Source: an uncultured Pseudomonadota bacterium
GTDB lineage: Bacteria > Pseudomonadota > Gammaproteobacteria > Steroidobacterales > Steroidobacteraceae
Assembly (NCBI GenBank): GCA_903885195.1
Contig: CAISHQ010000002.1
Span: 1-32,175 of the forward strand
Length of the DNA: 32,175 nucleotides
Direction of reading: 5' to 3'
This document shows, in pieces, positions 1 to 7,141 of the stretch. The position numbers were made by a program, and so were the translations under genes. Within the stretch, counting starts at the first letter, position 1. Every line of letters begins with the position of its first letter. The notes under the pieces were generated by a model. The model was not told the DNA's origin and did not search any database. It worked only from the letters and a program-made list of their open reading frames with translations.

Positions 1-420
1 GCCATGACCGGCGAGCGCATGCCGCGTCGTCCCGTCTCGCCGCCACCCGAGTCGTCGCTGCTGCAACGCATCGGGGCAATGCTCAAGGACTGGCGTACGT
101 GGTCGACGCTGGCGTATGAGGCGCTAATGCTGCCGTTGGGCGTCGTCTACTTTTCGTTGACGGTGACAGCGCTTGCAATAGGACTCGCCCTTATGCTCGC
201 TGCGCTGGCCGGCGGCTTGCGCCTGCTCGGATTGGAAATCCCGGGCGACACACACATCGAGCTGGGCGGATTGCTGTCAGACGAGGCCGCCAACCATCCG
301 CTGATGCTGCTCCTGTATGCCGTGTCAGGGCTCGTCTGGCTCACCCTGACGATGCACATGGTGCGTGGCATTGCGCGGTTGCACGGCATGTTGGCCAAGC
401 GCATGCTCGTGCACGCGTAG
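1..420 (+). CDS. Sensor-domain-like membrane protein, probably the C-terminal part of a larger protein
   Basis: The frame is open at the window edge. The first ATG is at base 4, but the real start may lie upstream. The visible 138 residues begin with a polar, proline-rich stretch, followed by a WRTWSTLAYEALMLPLGVVYF segment leading into a long membrane helix at about residues 40-75. A second hydrophobic helix lies at about 98-118, and the tail is short and basic. The W-x(6)-Y...LPLGxxYF pattern resembles the 'putative sensor' membrane domain (PF13796), which often follows an N-terminal DUF1700-like region; that region would be outside the window. No catalytic residues are visible, and the role is unknown. 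The assignment rests on pattern recognition, so the family is moderately likely and the function open. The SMR gene starts 39 bp downstream on the same strand. Confidence 0.5.
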   Translation, partial: AMTGERMPRRPVSPPPESSLLQRIGAMLKDWRTWSTLAYEALMLPLGVVYFSLTVTALAIGLALMLAALAGGLRLLGLEIPGDTHIELGGLLSDEAANHPLMLLLYAVSGLVWLTLTMHMVRGIARLHGMLAKRMLVHA

Positions 421-459
421 CGCCTCTCGGCGCACGCGCGATGAGGAGTCCGGTACGTC

Positions 460-783
460 ATGAACGCTTGGGTTGCCCTGGTCATCGCCATCACGCTCGA
501 GGTCGCTGGCACGTTCTTGCTCAAGCTATCTAACGGCTTCGAGAAGCAGCACTGGGGTGTGCTGTCGATCGCGTGCTACAGCGGGTGTTTCCTCGCCCTA
601 GCACCGGCCATGAAGGTTTTACCGGTCGGGGTGGTCTACGCCATCTGGGCAGGATTGGGCATTGTTGCCGCCACGGCTCTGGGTGTATTCGTGTTCCACG
701 AGAAACTCGGCACCGTGCAGTACGCCTGCATTGCGCTCGTGTTGATCGGTGCCTTGGGTCTCAGATTGACTACAAAGGCTTGA
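460..783 (+). CDS. Small multidrug resistance (SMR) family efflux protein
   Basis: A 107-residue, four-helix inner-membrane protein, which is the normal SMR length. Glu14 sits in the first helix (AITLEVAGTFLLKLSNGF), the position of the proton/substrate-binding glutamate of EmrE. The second and third helices carry the family's VxYAIWAGxG signature. SMR proteins work as antiparallel dimers exchanging protons for cationic drugs, quaternary ammonium compounds or guanidinium, and the sequence does not say which. GAGGAG at 443-448 supports the ATG at 460. The 3' end overlaps the end of the convergent acetyltransferase gene by 14 bp, so no terminator fits between them. Confidence 0.9.
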   Translation: MNAWVALVIAITLEVAGTFLLKLSNGFEKQHWGVLSIACYSGCFLALAPAMKVLPVGVVYAIWAGLGIVAATALGVFVFHEKLGTVQYACIALVLIGALGLRLTTKA

Positions 784-1282
784 CGAACACCTTGTCGCGT
801 TGATGGTCCGTGCCAAGGACAAAGATCTGTTCGCCGGCCTCAACGAATCCTCGTTTGCGATAGAACGCGATCGCCCGTGGGTTCCGCTCCCAGACTCCGA
901 GCCAGGCTGTGCAGCAGCCGCGCTGCGCGAGTAGTTCGAGCGCCGCATCCATCAGTGCAGTCGCAACGCCGTGTCCATGATGCTCGCTGCTGACATAGAA
1001 GCGCAGCACTTCACCTGGCGCAGGGCCCGTGATGCATTGAGGTGCAGCTGCACCCCAGCGCAACTGCGCGTAACCCGCGAGTCCTGCCGCGGTGTCATAC
1101 AGTAGCGTTGCCCGATCGCTCGCCAAAATTTCTTCGGTCTGCTGGGCGGGTGAATAACTCTGTCGACAATGGAGGGCCATGTCTTCGGGCGAGTTCATTG
1201 CGCCGAAGGCTTCGCGAAACGTGTGTTCGGCGAGCTCCGCGAGTGCGCCCGCGTCGGCGGTCGCGGCGAGGCGGATTGTCAC
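770..1282 (-). CDS. GNAT family N-acetyltransferase
   Basis: A 170-residue GCN5-related acetyltransferase. The N-terminus (TIRLAATADAGALAELAEHTF) is the usual start of the fold. The acetyl-CoA pyrophosphate loop is seen in VLRFYVSSEHHGHGVATALM, and the C-terminal WERNPRAIAFYRKRGFVEAG block is the classic end of the domain. The GTG at 1282 is chosen because the fold begins immediately after it. The same frame runs upstream, but that stretch covers the 3' end of the neighbouring gene and has no homology. The substrate cannot be told from the sequence; relatives include small-molecule and ribosomal-protein acetyltransferases. It lies 22 bp downstream of the cysteine-synthase remnant and probably shares its transcript. 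Confidence 0.85.
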   Translation of the reverse strand: MTIRLAATADAGALAELAEHTFREAFGAMNSPEDMALHCRQSYSPAQQTEEILASDRATLLYDTAAGLAGYAQLRWGAAAPQCITGPAPGEVLRFYVSSEHHGHGVATALMDAALELLAQRGCCTAWLGVWERNPRAIAFYRKRGFVEAGEQIFVLGTDHQRDKVFVKPL

Positions 1283-1304
1283 GACCGAGGCCCGACGCGG
1301 TGAT

Positions 1305-1574
1305 TTACCACGCGGGCGTTGCGGCTGCCGTGGCCAAGCCTTTTTCCTCAAGCCACATTGGGTTATACAACCGCGACTGATATTTTTGTCCGCCGTCACA
1401 CAGGATCGGCACGATGGCGTGCCCCGCGCCGAGTTGACGCGCCACTTGCATGGCTCCCGCGACGTTCACGCCGCTCGCACTACAGACAAACAGCCCGGTC
1501 GCGCGTGACGGATCGCTGAGTCGAATCAACGGTGTGCGTCCAATGGCGTCGTCGATGCCCTGCGCGATGATCAT
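1305..1574 (-). pseudogene. Cysteine synthase family gene with a large in-frame internal deletion
   Basis: An 89-codon frame that joins the two ends of a PLP-dependent cysteine synthase. The first ~27 residues (IDDAIGRTPLIRL...ATG) match the family N-terminus. The remaining ~62 (GLFVCSASGVNVAGAM...ILCDGGQKYQSRLYNP) match the C-terminus. The whole catalytic core is missing, including the PLP-binding lysine and the substrate loop. Intact relatives are about 300-350 residues, so about 230-250 codons seem to be gone. The join falls near ATG/LFV and keeps frame. No activity is expected. The ATG at 1574 is 10 bp after the DUF454 stop, so it was probably the second gene of that operon. An assembly error is possible but cannot be tested here. 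Confidence 0.75.
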
Positions 1575-1584
1575 TGCCGGCCGG

Positions 1585-1956
1585 TTATTGACCGTCTGTT
1601 CGAGGTTCGGGTCTGCGCCACAGCCAAGTGGCAATGGCCGCGAGCAGTACACCCACGCCCACGGTCCAGGGCGATATCCCTTGCCATACAACGACGATAG
1701 CCCAGCCAACGGCCATGCCGAGCGCAGCAAGACGCTTCCCGCGTCGGCTCACGCGCCTGCCGTCTTCCCAGTCGCGCAATGCACGACCGAAGCGAGGGTG
1801 CGCGATGAGTTTGGCGCGCCATTCCGGCGAGCCTTTGCTGAGTGCCCACGCGCCGACCAGCAGGAATACCGTGGTGGGCATCAACGGGATAAAGGCGTTG
1901 ATCATGCCGATGCCGACACTTGTGAAGCCGAGAATTCGCCAGAAAAAGAGCGGCAT
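1585..1956 (-). CDS. DUF454 (YbaN-like) inner-membrane protein
   Basis: A 123-residue protein with two hydrophobic regions, at about residues 5-40 and 72-115. The family hallmarks are present: a glycine-rich first helix, the PLMPTTVFLLVGAWALSKGS loop, and the HPRFGRALRDWEDGRRVSRRGK segment between the membrane regions. This is the DUF454/YbaN pattern. The family is widespread in proteobacteria and its biochemical role is not established. It leads a minus-strand group with the cysteine-synthase remnant 10 bp downstream. Start codon is ATG 1956; no strong Shine-Dalgarno sequence is visible. The 73-bp gap to the divergent MOSC gene presumably holds both promoters, but no clear boxes stand out. 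Confidence 0.85.
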   Translation of the reverse strand: MPLFFWRILGFTSVGIGMINAFIPLMPTTVFLLVGAWALSKGSPEWRAKLIAHPRFGRALRDWEDGRRVSRRGKRLAALGMAVGWAIVVVWQGISPWTVGVGVLLAAIATWLWRRPEPRTDGQ

Positions 1957-2029
1957 GCGGCCGCGAGCATACCCGAAATGCTGTCGGTACGACGGACAAT
2001 GACCGCAGTGTCTTCGCTATGATGTAGCC

Positions 2030-2818
2030 GTGGATACCGATTCACTGGCAATTAAATCACTTCACGTCTACCCGCTGAAGTCCGGCCGTGTGATCGACCT
2101 GCAGCAATCCCGTCTCGGGCCTCGCGGACTGGAATACGATCGCGCATGGATGCTTGTCACGGCGAGCGGCCGCTTTGTGACGCAGCGCAGCCACCGAACG
2201 CTCGCCCTGCTGCGTGCCGTACCCAACGACAACGGCATCACTCTCGAACATCCTCACGCAGGATCGATCCACATCGAGACGCCTGCTCTGATGGCATCAT
2301 CGCCTGCCGATCTTCGACGTGTGATGGTCTGGAAGCGGGAGATCGATGCCATCGATGCCGGCGAGTCGGCGGCCGACTTCGCGAGTGCTGTGCTTGGCGA
2401 ACCGGCACGGGTCGTGGCCGGCGAGTCTGACCACTTTGCTGATGGGTATCCGCTGCTGATTTGCACTCAAGCCTCGCTTGATGATCTCAATCGCAGACTT
2501 CCAGAGCCTCTGCCGATGGGTCGCTTCAGACCGAACATCGTGCTGAGCGGCGCCAAGCCGTGGCAGGAAGATCACATTCGGCAATTACGGGTAGGTGGAC
2601 TGCGCATCAAACTAGTCAAAGCCTGTACGCGCTGCGTCATGACTGGGGTCGACCAACTGACGGGACAAAAGGGTCTAAGTCCCTTGCCGGTGCTTCGTGA
2701 GTTCCGCTTTGACGAGAACATCGGCGGTGTGACTTTCGGTTGGAACGCGCGACTCGAGGGTGGTGTTGGTGGCGTACTGCGCGTCGGAGATGCCGTCGAA
2801 ATCGATGCGCGCAGTTAG
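2030..2818 (+). CDS. MOSC-domain protein (YcbX-like N-terminal beta-barrel plus MOSC)
   Basis: A 262-residue protein from a GTG start. Residues ~5-120 match the MOSC N-terminal beta-barrel domain (VYPLKSGR, LGPRGLEYDRAWMLV, FVTQRSHRTLALL). The rest is a MOSC domain with the MGRFRPNIVLSG block and the KACTRCVMTGVD motif. Cys199 or Cys202 is the likely molybdenum-cofactor ligand, by analogy with mARC and YcbX. These enzymes reduce N-hydroxylated compounds or transfer sulfur through the cofactor. E. coli YcbX carries a C-terminal 2Fe-2S ferredoxin domain; this protein ends at the MOSC domain, so it would need a separate electron donor. It lies 44 bp upstream of the hydrolase gene. Confidence 0.9.
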   Translation: MDTDSLAIKSLHVYPLKSGRVIDLQQSRLGPRGLEYDRAWMLVTASGRFVTQRSHRTLALLRAVPNDNGITLEHPHAGSIHIETPALMASSPADLRRVMVWKREIDAIDAGESAADFASAVLGEPARVVAGESDHFADGYPLLICTQASLDDLNRRLPEPLPMGRFRPNIVLSGAKPWQEDHIRQLRVGGLRIKLVKACTRCVMTGVDQLTGQKGLSPLPVLREFRFDENIGGVTFGWNARLEGGVGGVLRVGDAVEIDARS

Positions 2819-2862
2819 GCCAGCTCGCTCAAGCGTATGACCGACACTACAATGCAACTCCG

Positions 2863-3564
2863 ATGAACTACGTCATTAATTTGCCAACACAAAATTCGCT
2901 GCCCGTCCGCGGCACCGAGGCTCGTTTCCCGGTGCGGCGCGTGTACTGCGTAGGCCGCAACTACGAGGCACATGCGCGCGAGATGGGCACAGATCCTACG
3001 CGCGAACCTCCCTTCATATTTCAGAAGCCGACCGATGCGGTGATCAGTGGTGCCACGTCGATTCCGTATCCTCCACAGACCCGAAACCTTCACTATGAAA
3101 TCGAACTTGTCGTGGCAATCGGACGGCGCGGCGTCAACGTGCCCGAATCGGAAGCGCTCTCGCTGGTGTACGGTTATGGTGTCGGCATCGATCTGACGCG
3201 CCGTGATCTGCAGCAGGCTGCGAAAGATGGCGGAAAGCCCTGGGAATGGGGCAAGGCCTTCGACAAGTCCGCACCGTGTTCCGCGCTGGTGCCCGCCGAT
3301 GTGATCGGGCACCCGGCGTCGGGTCGCATCTGGCTGTCGGTGAATGACGTCATCAAGCAGGATGCAGATATCTCCCAGCTGATCTGGTCGGTGCCCGAGG
3401 TGATCGCGTTCATCTCGGCGTCGATGGTATTGGAGCCCGGCGATCTTGTTTTCACGGGAACGCCTGCGGGCGTTGGACCGCTCCTGCCGGCAGATCGTAT
3501 CCAGGGTGGTGTCGACGGAGTCGGAACCATCGAGGTATGCATCGGTGACAGCGAGCACGGTTGA
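2863..3564 (+). CDS. Fumarylacetoacetate hydrolase family protein, likely fumarylpyruvate hydrolase
   Basis: A 233-residue FAH-fold hydrolase. The signature YCVGRNYEAHAREMG lies at residues 28-42. The metal ligands are visible as E79-x-E81 (HYEIELVVAIG) and D110 (GVGIDLTRRDLQ), and FTGTPAGVGPL forms the C-terminal loop. The short single-domain length and RNYxAHAREMG pattern fit fumarylpyruvate hydrolases of the gentisate pathway better than the ~420-residue fumarylacetoacetase of tyrosine breakdown. The expected reaction is fumarylpyruvate to fumarate and pyruvate. ATG 2863 is chosen because homology begins there; the frame runs further upstream into the MOSC gene without homology. The isomerase gene overlaps its last 20 bp, consistent with consecutive pathway steps. 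No ring-cleaving dioxygenase is in the window. Confidence 0.85.
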   Translation: MNYVINLPTQNSLPVRGTEARFPVRRVYCVGRNYEAHAREMGTDPTREPPFIFQKPTDAVISGATSIPYPPQTRNLHYEIELVVAIGRRGVNVPESEALSLVYGYGVGIDLTRRDLQQAAKDGGKPWEWGKAFDKSAPCSALVPADVIGHPASGRIWLSVNDVIKQDADISQLIWSVPEVIAFISASMVLEPGDLVFTGTPAGVGPLLPADRIQGGVDGVGTIEVCIGDSEHG

Positions 3565-4219
3565 TCGGAGTACGCCGCTGCGTCTGCACGGCTATTGGCG
3601 TAGTTCTGCGGCGTATCGAGTTCGTATCGCCGTTCGGCTCAAGGGGCTCGTTCTTGAGGAGAGTTTCCACTCCTTGCCCAAGGCGGAGCAGCGGCAGGAG
3701 GCCTATCTCGCCATCAACCCGCAGGGTCTGGTGCCTGCGTTGCAAACGTCGCAGGGCGTGATCACGCAGTCCACAGCGATCATCGAATATCTCGACGAGC
3801 TATTTCCGCAACCGCCGCTGTTGCCCGCAGAGTCGTACGCGCGGGCGGTGGTGCGAGGCATGGCGGGCATCGTCTGCGCCGATATCCACCCGCTCAATAA
3901 TCTGCGCGTGCTCAATTACCTCCGCGCCGAACTTGCCGCCGAAGAGCCACGCGTCAATCAGTGGGTGAATCATTGGATCAGCGAGGGATTTCGAGGGCTT
4001 GAGGCGCTGGCTCGGCAGCACTCCACGACCGGGCGATTTTGTTTTGGTGATGAGGTGTCACTTGCGGATATCTGTCTCGTGCCGCAGGTATTCAATGCAC
4101 GGCGCTTCAAGTGTTCGCTCGATGAGTTTCCGACTCTGCTGGCGATCGATGCGCATTGTTGCAGTCTCGAAGCGTTTCGCCTCGCAGCACCAGATCTGCA
4201 GCCGGACGCGGTAGCGTAG
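3545..4219 (+). CDS. maiA: Zeta-class glutathione transferase: maleylacetoacetate or maleylpyruvate isomerase
   Basis: A 224-residue protein with an N-terminal thioredoxin-like GST domain carrying the zeta-class active-site motif YWRSSAAYRVRIAVRLKGL. Further family blocks are AINPQGLVPAL and QSTAIIEYLDELFP. A helical C-terminal domain follows, with DIHPLNNLRVLNYL and the late FCFGDEVSLADICLVPQVFNA block. The family uses glutathione to isomerise a maleyl to a fumaryl compound, making the substrate of the FAH-type hydrolase just upstream. The GTG at 3545 is preceded by GAGG at a suitable distance and overlaps the hydrolase by 20 bp, implying translational coupling. Whether the route is homogentisate or gentisate cannot be fixed without the dioxygenase gene. 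Confidence 0.87.
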   Translation: MTASTVDRSTPLRLHGYWRSSAAYRVRIAVRLKGLVLEESFHSLPKAEQRQEAYLAINPQGLVPALQTSQGVITQSTAIIEYLDELFPQPPLLPAESYARAVVRGMAGIVCADIHPLNNLRVLNYLRAELAAEEPRVNQWVNHWISEGFRGLEALARQHSTTGRFCFGDEVSLADICLVPQVFNARRFKCSLDEFPTLLAIDAHCCSLEAFRLAAPDLQPDAVA

Positions 4220-4242
4220 TAGCGCGCCGAAGACTCGGCATC

Positions 4243-4353
4243 TCATCGCTCGTCGCGGAGAAAGTCCTCGATCAGGGCGGTCAGCTGCCCGGGTGCTGCC
4301 TCCCACATCGCCTGACCATGATCGGAAAGAGTGGGTTTGGACTGCGCGATGCC
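4243..4353 (-). pseudogene. Possible C-terminal remnant of an alpha/beta hydrolase
   Basis: Between two plus-strand genes, the minus strand reads ...AQSKPTLSDHGQAMWEAAP and then GQLTALIEDFLRDER before a TGA at 4243-4245. The run of a histidine, an acidic/aromatic patch, a proline and a helix ending in IEDFL is how the catalytic-His end of many alpha/beta hydrolases looks. Upstream of about 4353 the same frame loses all resemblance, so the rest of such a gene is absent. It is only ~37 residues and could be chance; the spacing from His to Glu is one residue longer than usual. It is distinct from the intact hydrolase at 4668, which lies on the other strand. Confidence 0.3.
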
Positions 4354-4365
4354 TATAATTCCAGC
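4354..4365 (+). promoter_or_regulatory. Candidate -10 box for a leaderless transcript
   Basis: A perfect TATAAT lies at 4354-4359 and the next gene's ATG begins at 4366, six bases after the box. Transcription would then start at about the A of the start codon. No Shine-Dalgarno sequence is visible before this ATG, which agrees with a leaderless mRNA. No convincing -35 box is present at 16-18 bp, so the call is tentative. Confidence 0.3.
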
Positions 4366-4671
4366 ATGAAGTCCCGTACGACCCCTGCCGAAATCGAGCT
4401 GGTCCGGGCGGTCCTGCAGGGAAAGGCGCCCGGGCCGCTGGGGTTGGTGGCCAAGCGGCTCGGTATTGCGGAGAGCTGCGTCGCGAGCTCGCTACCCGCG
4501 GATCGGTCGCACGGGGTTGCGGCGAGCCACTTCCAGGCGGTAAGGAAGAGCATCGAGCAGTGGGAAGATGCGGTAACGCTCATCACCCGAGGCGACTCGG
4601 TCGCTGATCGGCTCCCTGCCCGTGTTGTGTCCGCAATGAACGGCCCGGTCGGGCGGAGGATAGCGCCGTGA
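4366..4671 (+). CDS. Small hypothetical protein
   Basis: A 101-residue protein that I do not recognise. The N-terminal half (TTPAEIELVRAVLQGK...GLVAKRLGIAESCVASSL) is predicted helical and has a faint helix-turn-helix look. The C-terminal half (FQAVRKSIEQWEDAVTLITRGDSVADRLPARVV) is also mostly helical and charged. No signal peptide or membrane helix is visible. It is probably a real gene because its stop overlaps the start of the next gene as GTGA at 4668-4671, a pattern typical of translational coupling in this genome. ATG 4366 follows the candidate leaderless promoter. A DNA-binding role is a weak possibility only. Confidence 0.6.
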   Translation: MKSRTTPAEIELVRAVLQGKAPGPLGLVAKRLGIAESCVASSLPADRSHGVAASHFQAVRKSIEQWEDAVTLITRGDSVADRLPARVVSAMNGPVGRRIAP

Positions 4672-5459
4672 AGCGAGGCTACGCAGACGGGCCGTACGGA
4701 CAGATTCATTACCACGACGCAGGCGCGGGTCGGCCGCTGGTGCTGATCCATCAGGCGCCCATGTCGGCGCGGCAGTACGACAGCGTGTTTGATCGCCTGG
4801 TGGCGCGTGGTATCCGGCCCATCGCCATCGATTGCCCGGGGTTTGGCATGTCGGACCCTACGCCTTTTGTGCCGTACATCGAACAGTGGGCGTGTGTTGT
4901 GCCCACGGTGCTCGAGCATCTTGGCGTGCAAAGCGCGGTGCACTACGGCCATCACACCGGAGCGCTCGTCGTTACGGAAGTCGAGCAGCAGTTCCCTCAA
5001 TGCGTCGAGAAGCTCGTGCTCGGCGGCGTGCTGATCCTGAGCGAGGCGGAGCGTAAGTTTTTCGACGGTATCGTCGAGTATGAAAAGCACATGCGCCACA
5101 AGACTGACGGCTCTCACCTCGTCGAGGCGTTCAAGTTGCGGTACGACATGTACGGCAAGACCCCGGAACCCGACCCGGAACTCATCACTCGTTACACCGT
5201 CGAGCGGTTCATGGGGCTAGGCCCGTTTTGGCACGGACACCACGCCGCGTTTGCCTATGATCATGCCGCGGCCTTCATGAAGATCCAGCGCCCGACACTG
5301 ATCCTCACGAACACCGGTGATCAGATCTACGAGAACGCCAAGGTCGCGCATTCGATGCGACCGGACTTCGCGTTCGTCGAGATCCCGGGCGGCGGAATCG
5401 ACATCACCGATCAGTGCCCCGCGGAGTGGGTCGAGGCCATCGACGCGTTCATGGGTTGA
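4668..5459 (+). CDS. Alpha/beta hydrolase-fold protein with His in the nucleophile position
   Basis: A 263-residue alpha/beta hydrolase. The oxyanion region is LVLIHQAPMSARQYD at residues 25-38, the PGFGMSDP strand-4 loop lies near 57, and the usual lid helices follow. The nucleophile elbow reads G94-H95-H96-T97-G98, so the position normally held by Ser, Asp or Cys is His96. The C-terminal end, where GH usually supplies the catalytic histidine, reads PGGGIDITDQCP with Ile244 there instead. Both triad residues are therefore unconventional. Proteins with GHHTG or GYHTG elbows exist as a little-studied branch of the fold (from memory, not searched). It starts with a GTG that overlaps the small upstream gene and is followed by a 104-bp gap before the DUF1838 gene. 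The substrate is unknown. Confidence 0.85.
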   Translation: MKRGYADGPYGQIHYHDAGAGRPLVLIHQAPMSARQYDSVFDRLVARGIRPIAIDCPGFGMSDPTPFVPYIEQWACVVPTVLEHLGVQSAVHYGHHTGALVVTEVEQQFPQCVEKLVLGGVLILSEAERKFFDGIVEYEKHMRHKTDGSHLVEAFKLRYDMYGKTPEPDPELITRYTVERFMGLGPFWHGHHAAFAYDHAAAFMKIQRPTLILTNTGDQIYENAKVAHSMRPDFAFVEIPGGGIDITDQCPAEWVEAIDAFMG

Positions 5460-5563
5460 ACGCCAGACGGCCGTTTGCGCGAAAGCGCTCGACTCGTATG
5501 CGAGAAGTGTTCGATAGTCTGGACTCTAGAGCGTCGGCATACCCATCTTCAGGAGAATCGATC

Positions 5564-6556
5564 ATGTCGGTCCGTCATCCAAGCGAACCCCGCCGCAGTC
5601 GGCGTCAGTTTGTTGCAACGTCACTCGGCTTGGGCGCGGCCGCGGCCGCGGCGACGAGTCTTGCCGCAGCCAAACAATCGAGCGGCAAGCGCGTCAGCGA
5701 CGAAGAGTTGCGTGCCCTGTTCAAGGATCCGGTGTGGAATCGCGAGACCACGGCGCGCCTCGAGGGTGATACGGCACCGGGCAAGTTCGTCAACGGCTAC
5801 GTCACCGGTACGGTCATGGGTGTGCGCGATGGCGAGCCGGTCAAGCCGCTGTTCGGTTTCGAGGTGTTTTCGGCGCTTCGAGTCGTCAAGCAGCCAAACG
5901 GTGACTACCAGCGGATGTGTCGCGAACTTATCTTTTATCGCGACTTGCGCACCGGCGAGTTGATGGATACGTGGCTCAATCCGTACACCAACGAACAGGT
6001 TCGTGTCGTCGATGTGGCGAATGATCCGTTCAACTACGTGATTTCCGAGTTTTATCCGGATCCGCCCACTTACGGCGGACTCAACGCCGTAAAGCCGCCA
6101 CGTCGCCCGTTCCTGCGGGATTGGGCCATCCTCAACGAAAACACCGTGATCCTGAGTAGCGATATCCATCTCTACTACCGTAACGCGCTCGACCCGACGG
6201 TCTGGAGGCGTGAATCCTCGGGGCCGATGAATCGTGTGTCGGAGCTGTTCCGTTATCAGATTCGTCGTGAGGATCTGGTGAATCCCGAACTCACACACCT
6301 ACCGCACAGTGGGGTTTGGAATCGCATCACACCTTGGTTGCCGTGGATGCTGATGGGGCCCACTCCGGGTCACATCGTCTACGCGGGCTCATTCAGTTCG
6401 GTGAAGAGCGTCGACTCGGTACCTGCGGTAGTTCGTAAGCGAGTGCTCGAGCGCTTCCCGATGTACCAGGTTGCACCGGAGAAGTGGGTGGATCCCAGTC
6501 TCTCGAGTCTTGAGAACTACGCACGTACCCAGAAGCCGGCGCCTGCGAAGGAATAA
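5564..6556 (+). CDS. DUF1838 family protein with Tat signal
   Basis: A 330-residue protein. The N-terminus has a twin-arginine motif, SRRQFV at about residues 13-18, then an alanine-rich hydrophobic stretch (GLGAAAAAATSLAAA), so export by Tat in a folded state is expected, possibly with a cofactor. The mature part matches what I know of DUF1838: GxVxGxxxGVRDGEPVKPLFGFEVFS, YRDLRTGELMDTWLNPYT, ELFRYQIRREDL, and a tryptophan-rich PHSGVWNRITPWLPWMLMG block. The biochemical role of the family is unknown. AGGAGA at 5551-5556 fixes the ATG at 5564. The next gene begins 3 bp after the stop, so they form an operon with the CMD-fold, TlpA-like and amidohydrolase genes. Confidence 0.88.
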   Translation: MSVRHPSEPRRSRRQFVATSLGLGAAAAAATSLAAAKQSSGKRVSDEELRALFKDPVWNRETTARLEGDTAPGKFVNGYVTGTVMGVRDGEPVKPLFGFEVFSALRVVKQPNGDYQRMCRELIFYRDLRTGELMDTWLNPYTNEQVRVVDVANDPFNYVISEFYPDPPTYGGLNAVKPPRRPFLRDWAILNENTVILSSDIHLYYRNALDPTVWRRESSGPMNRVSELFRYQIRREDLVNPELTHLPHSGVWNRITPWLPWMLMGPTPGHIVYAGSFSSVKSVDSVPAVVRKRVLERFPMYQVAPEKWVDPSLSSLENYARTQKPAPAKE

Positions 6557-6559
6557 GTC

Positions 6560-7141
6560 GTGAGCGGGACCCTGCCGGCACCGCACGTGACGCCGCTATC
6601 GCGCGCGGAGTTGCCGCCGTTCATGCAGGAAGCCTTCGATCGCGCGCAGCAGACTCGCGGTGATGCGACCTTCGTGCAGGTGATGGGGCATGCCCCGGAA
6701 CTGCTCGAGTGGTATGGCGAGTTCTACCAGCGAGTGTTCTACGGTGGTCGTGTACCGGCACGCACCAAGGAATTACTCCGACTGCGGCTGTCGACCTTGC
6801 ATGGCTGTGCGTTCTGCAACCGTGGTAATCGGCATGACGCCCGCGAAGCCGGACTTACGGAGACTCAGATCCGCTCGATCGACGACCCGTCGGCGGCGTG
6901 CTGGTCACCCGCCGAACGGGCGGTGCTCGAGTTGGCTTCAGCGATGGCGCTGACTTCGCCTCGGGGCACGTTGACCGACGACAACTATCGCCGCCTTCGT
7001 GAGCATTTCGACGATGCGCAGATCGTCGAGCTCGGCATGACCATGGCGGTACTGACGGGTATGGCGAAGTTCCTGTTCGCGTTCGACCTCGTCGAGCGAG
7101 AGGATTACTGCGAGTTTGGTGTTACGGCAGAGGGCTCATGA
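6560..7141 (+). CDS. Carboxymuconolactone decarboxylase / AhpD-fold family protein
   Basis: A 193-residue all-helical protein of the AhpD/CMD fold. The core reads RTKELLRLRLSTLHGCAFCNRGNRHDAREAGL, with a redox-type C83-x-x-C86 pair. AhpD has a proton-relay His four residues after the second Cys; here that position is Asn90, and the nearest His is His92. This places it with CMD-family proteins of the CxxC...N type rather than true AhpD. The N-terminal ~40 residues and the C-terminal helices (VELGMTMAVLTGMAKFLFAFDL) fit the family. Activity could be thiol-based peroxide or hydroperoxide reduction, or decarboxylation; the sequence does not decide. GTG start 3 bp after the DUF1838 stop; its own stop overlaps the TlpA-like start as ATGA. 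Confidence 0.85.
   Translation: MSGTLPAPHVTPLSRAELPPFMQEAFDRAQQTRGDATFVQVMGHAPELLEWYGEFYQRVFYGGRVPARTKELLRLRLSTLHGCAFCNRGNRHDAREAGLTETQIRSIDDPSAACWSPAERAVLELASAMALTSPRGTLTDDNYRRLREHFDDAQIVELGMTMAVLTGMAKFLFAFDLVEREDYCEFGVTAEGS

Noticed and set aside
1283-1399. Upstream extension of the GNAT frame to 1399
   Set aside because: It covers the end of the cysteine-synthase remnant and has no similarity to acetyltransferases.
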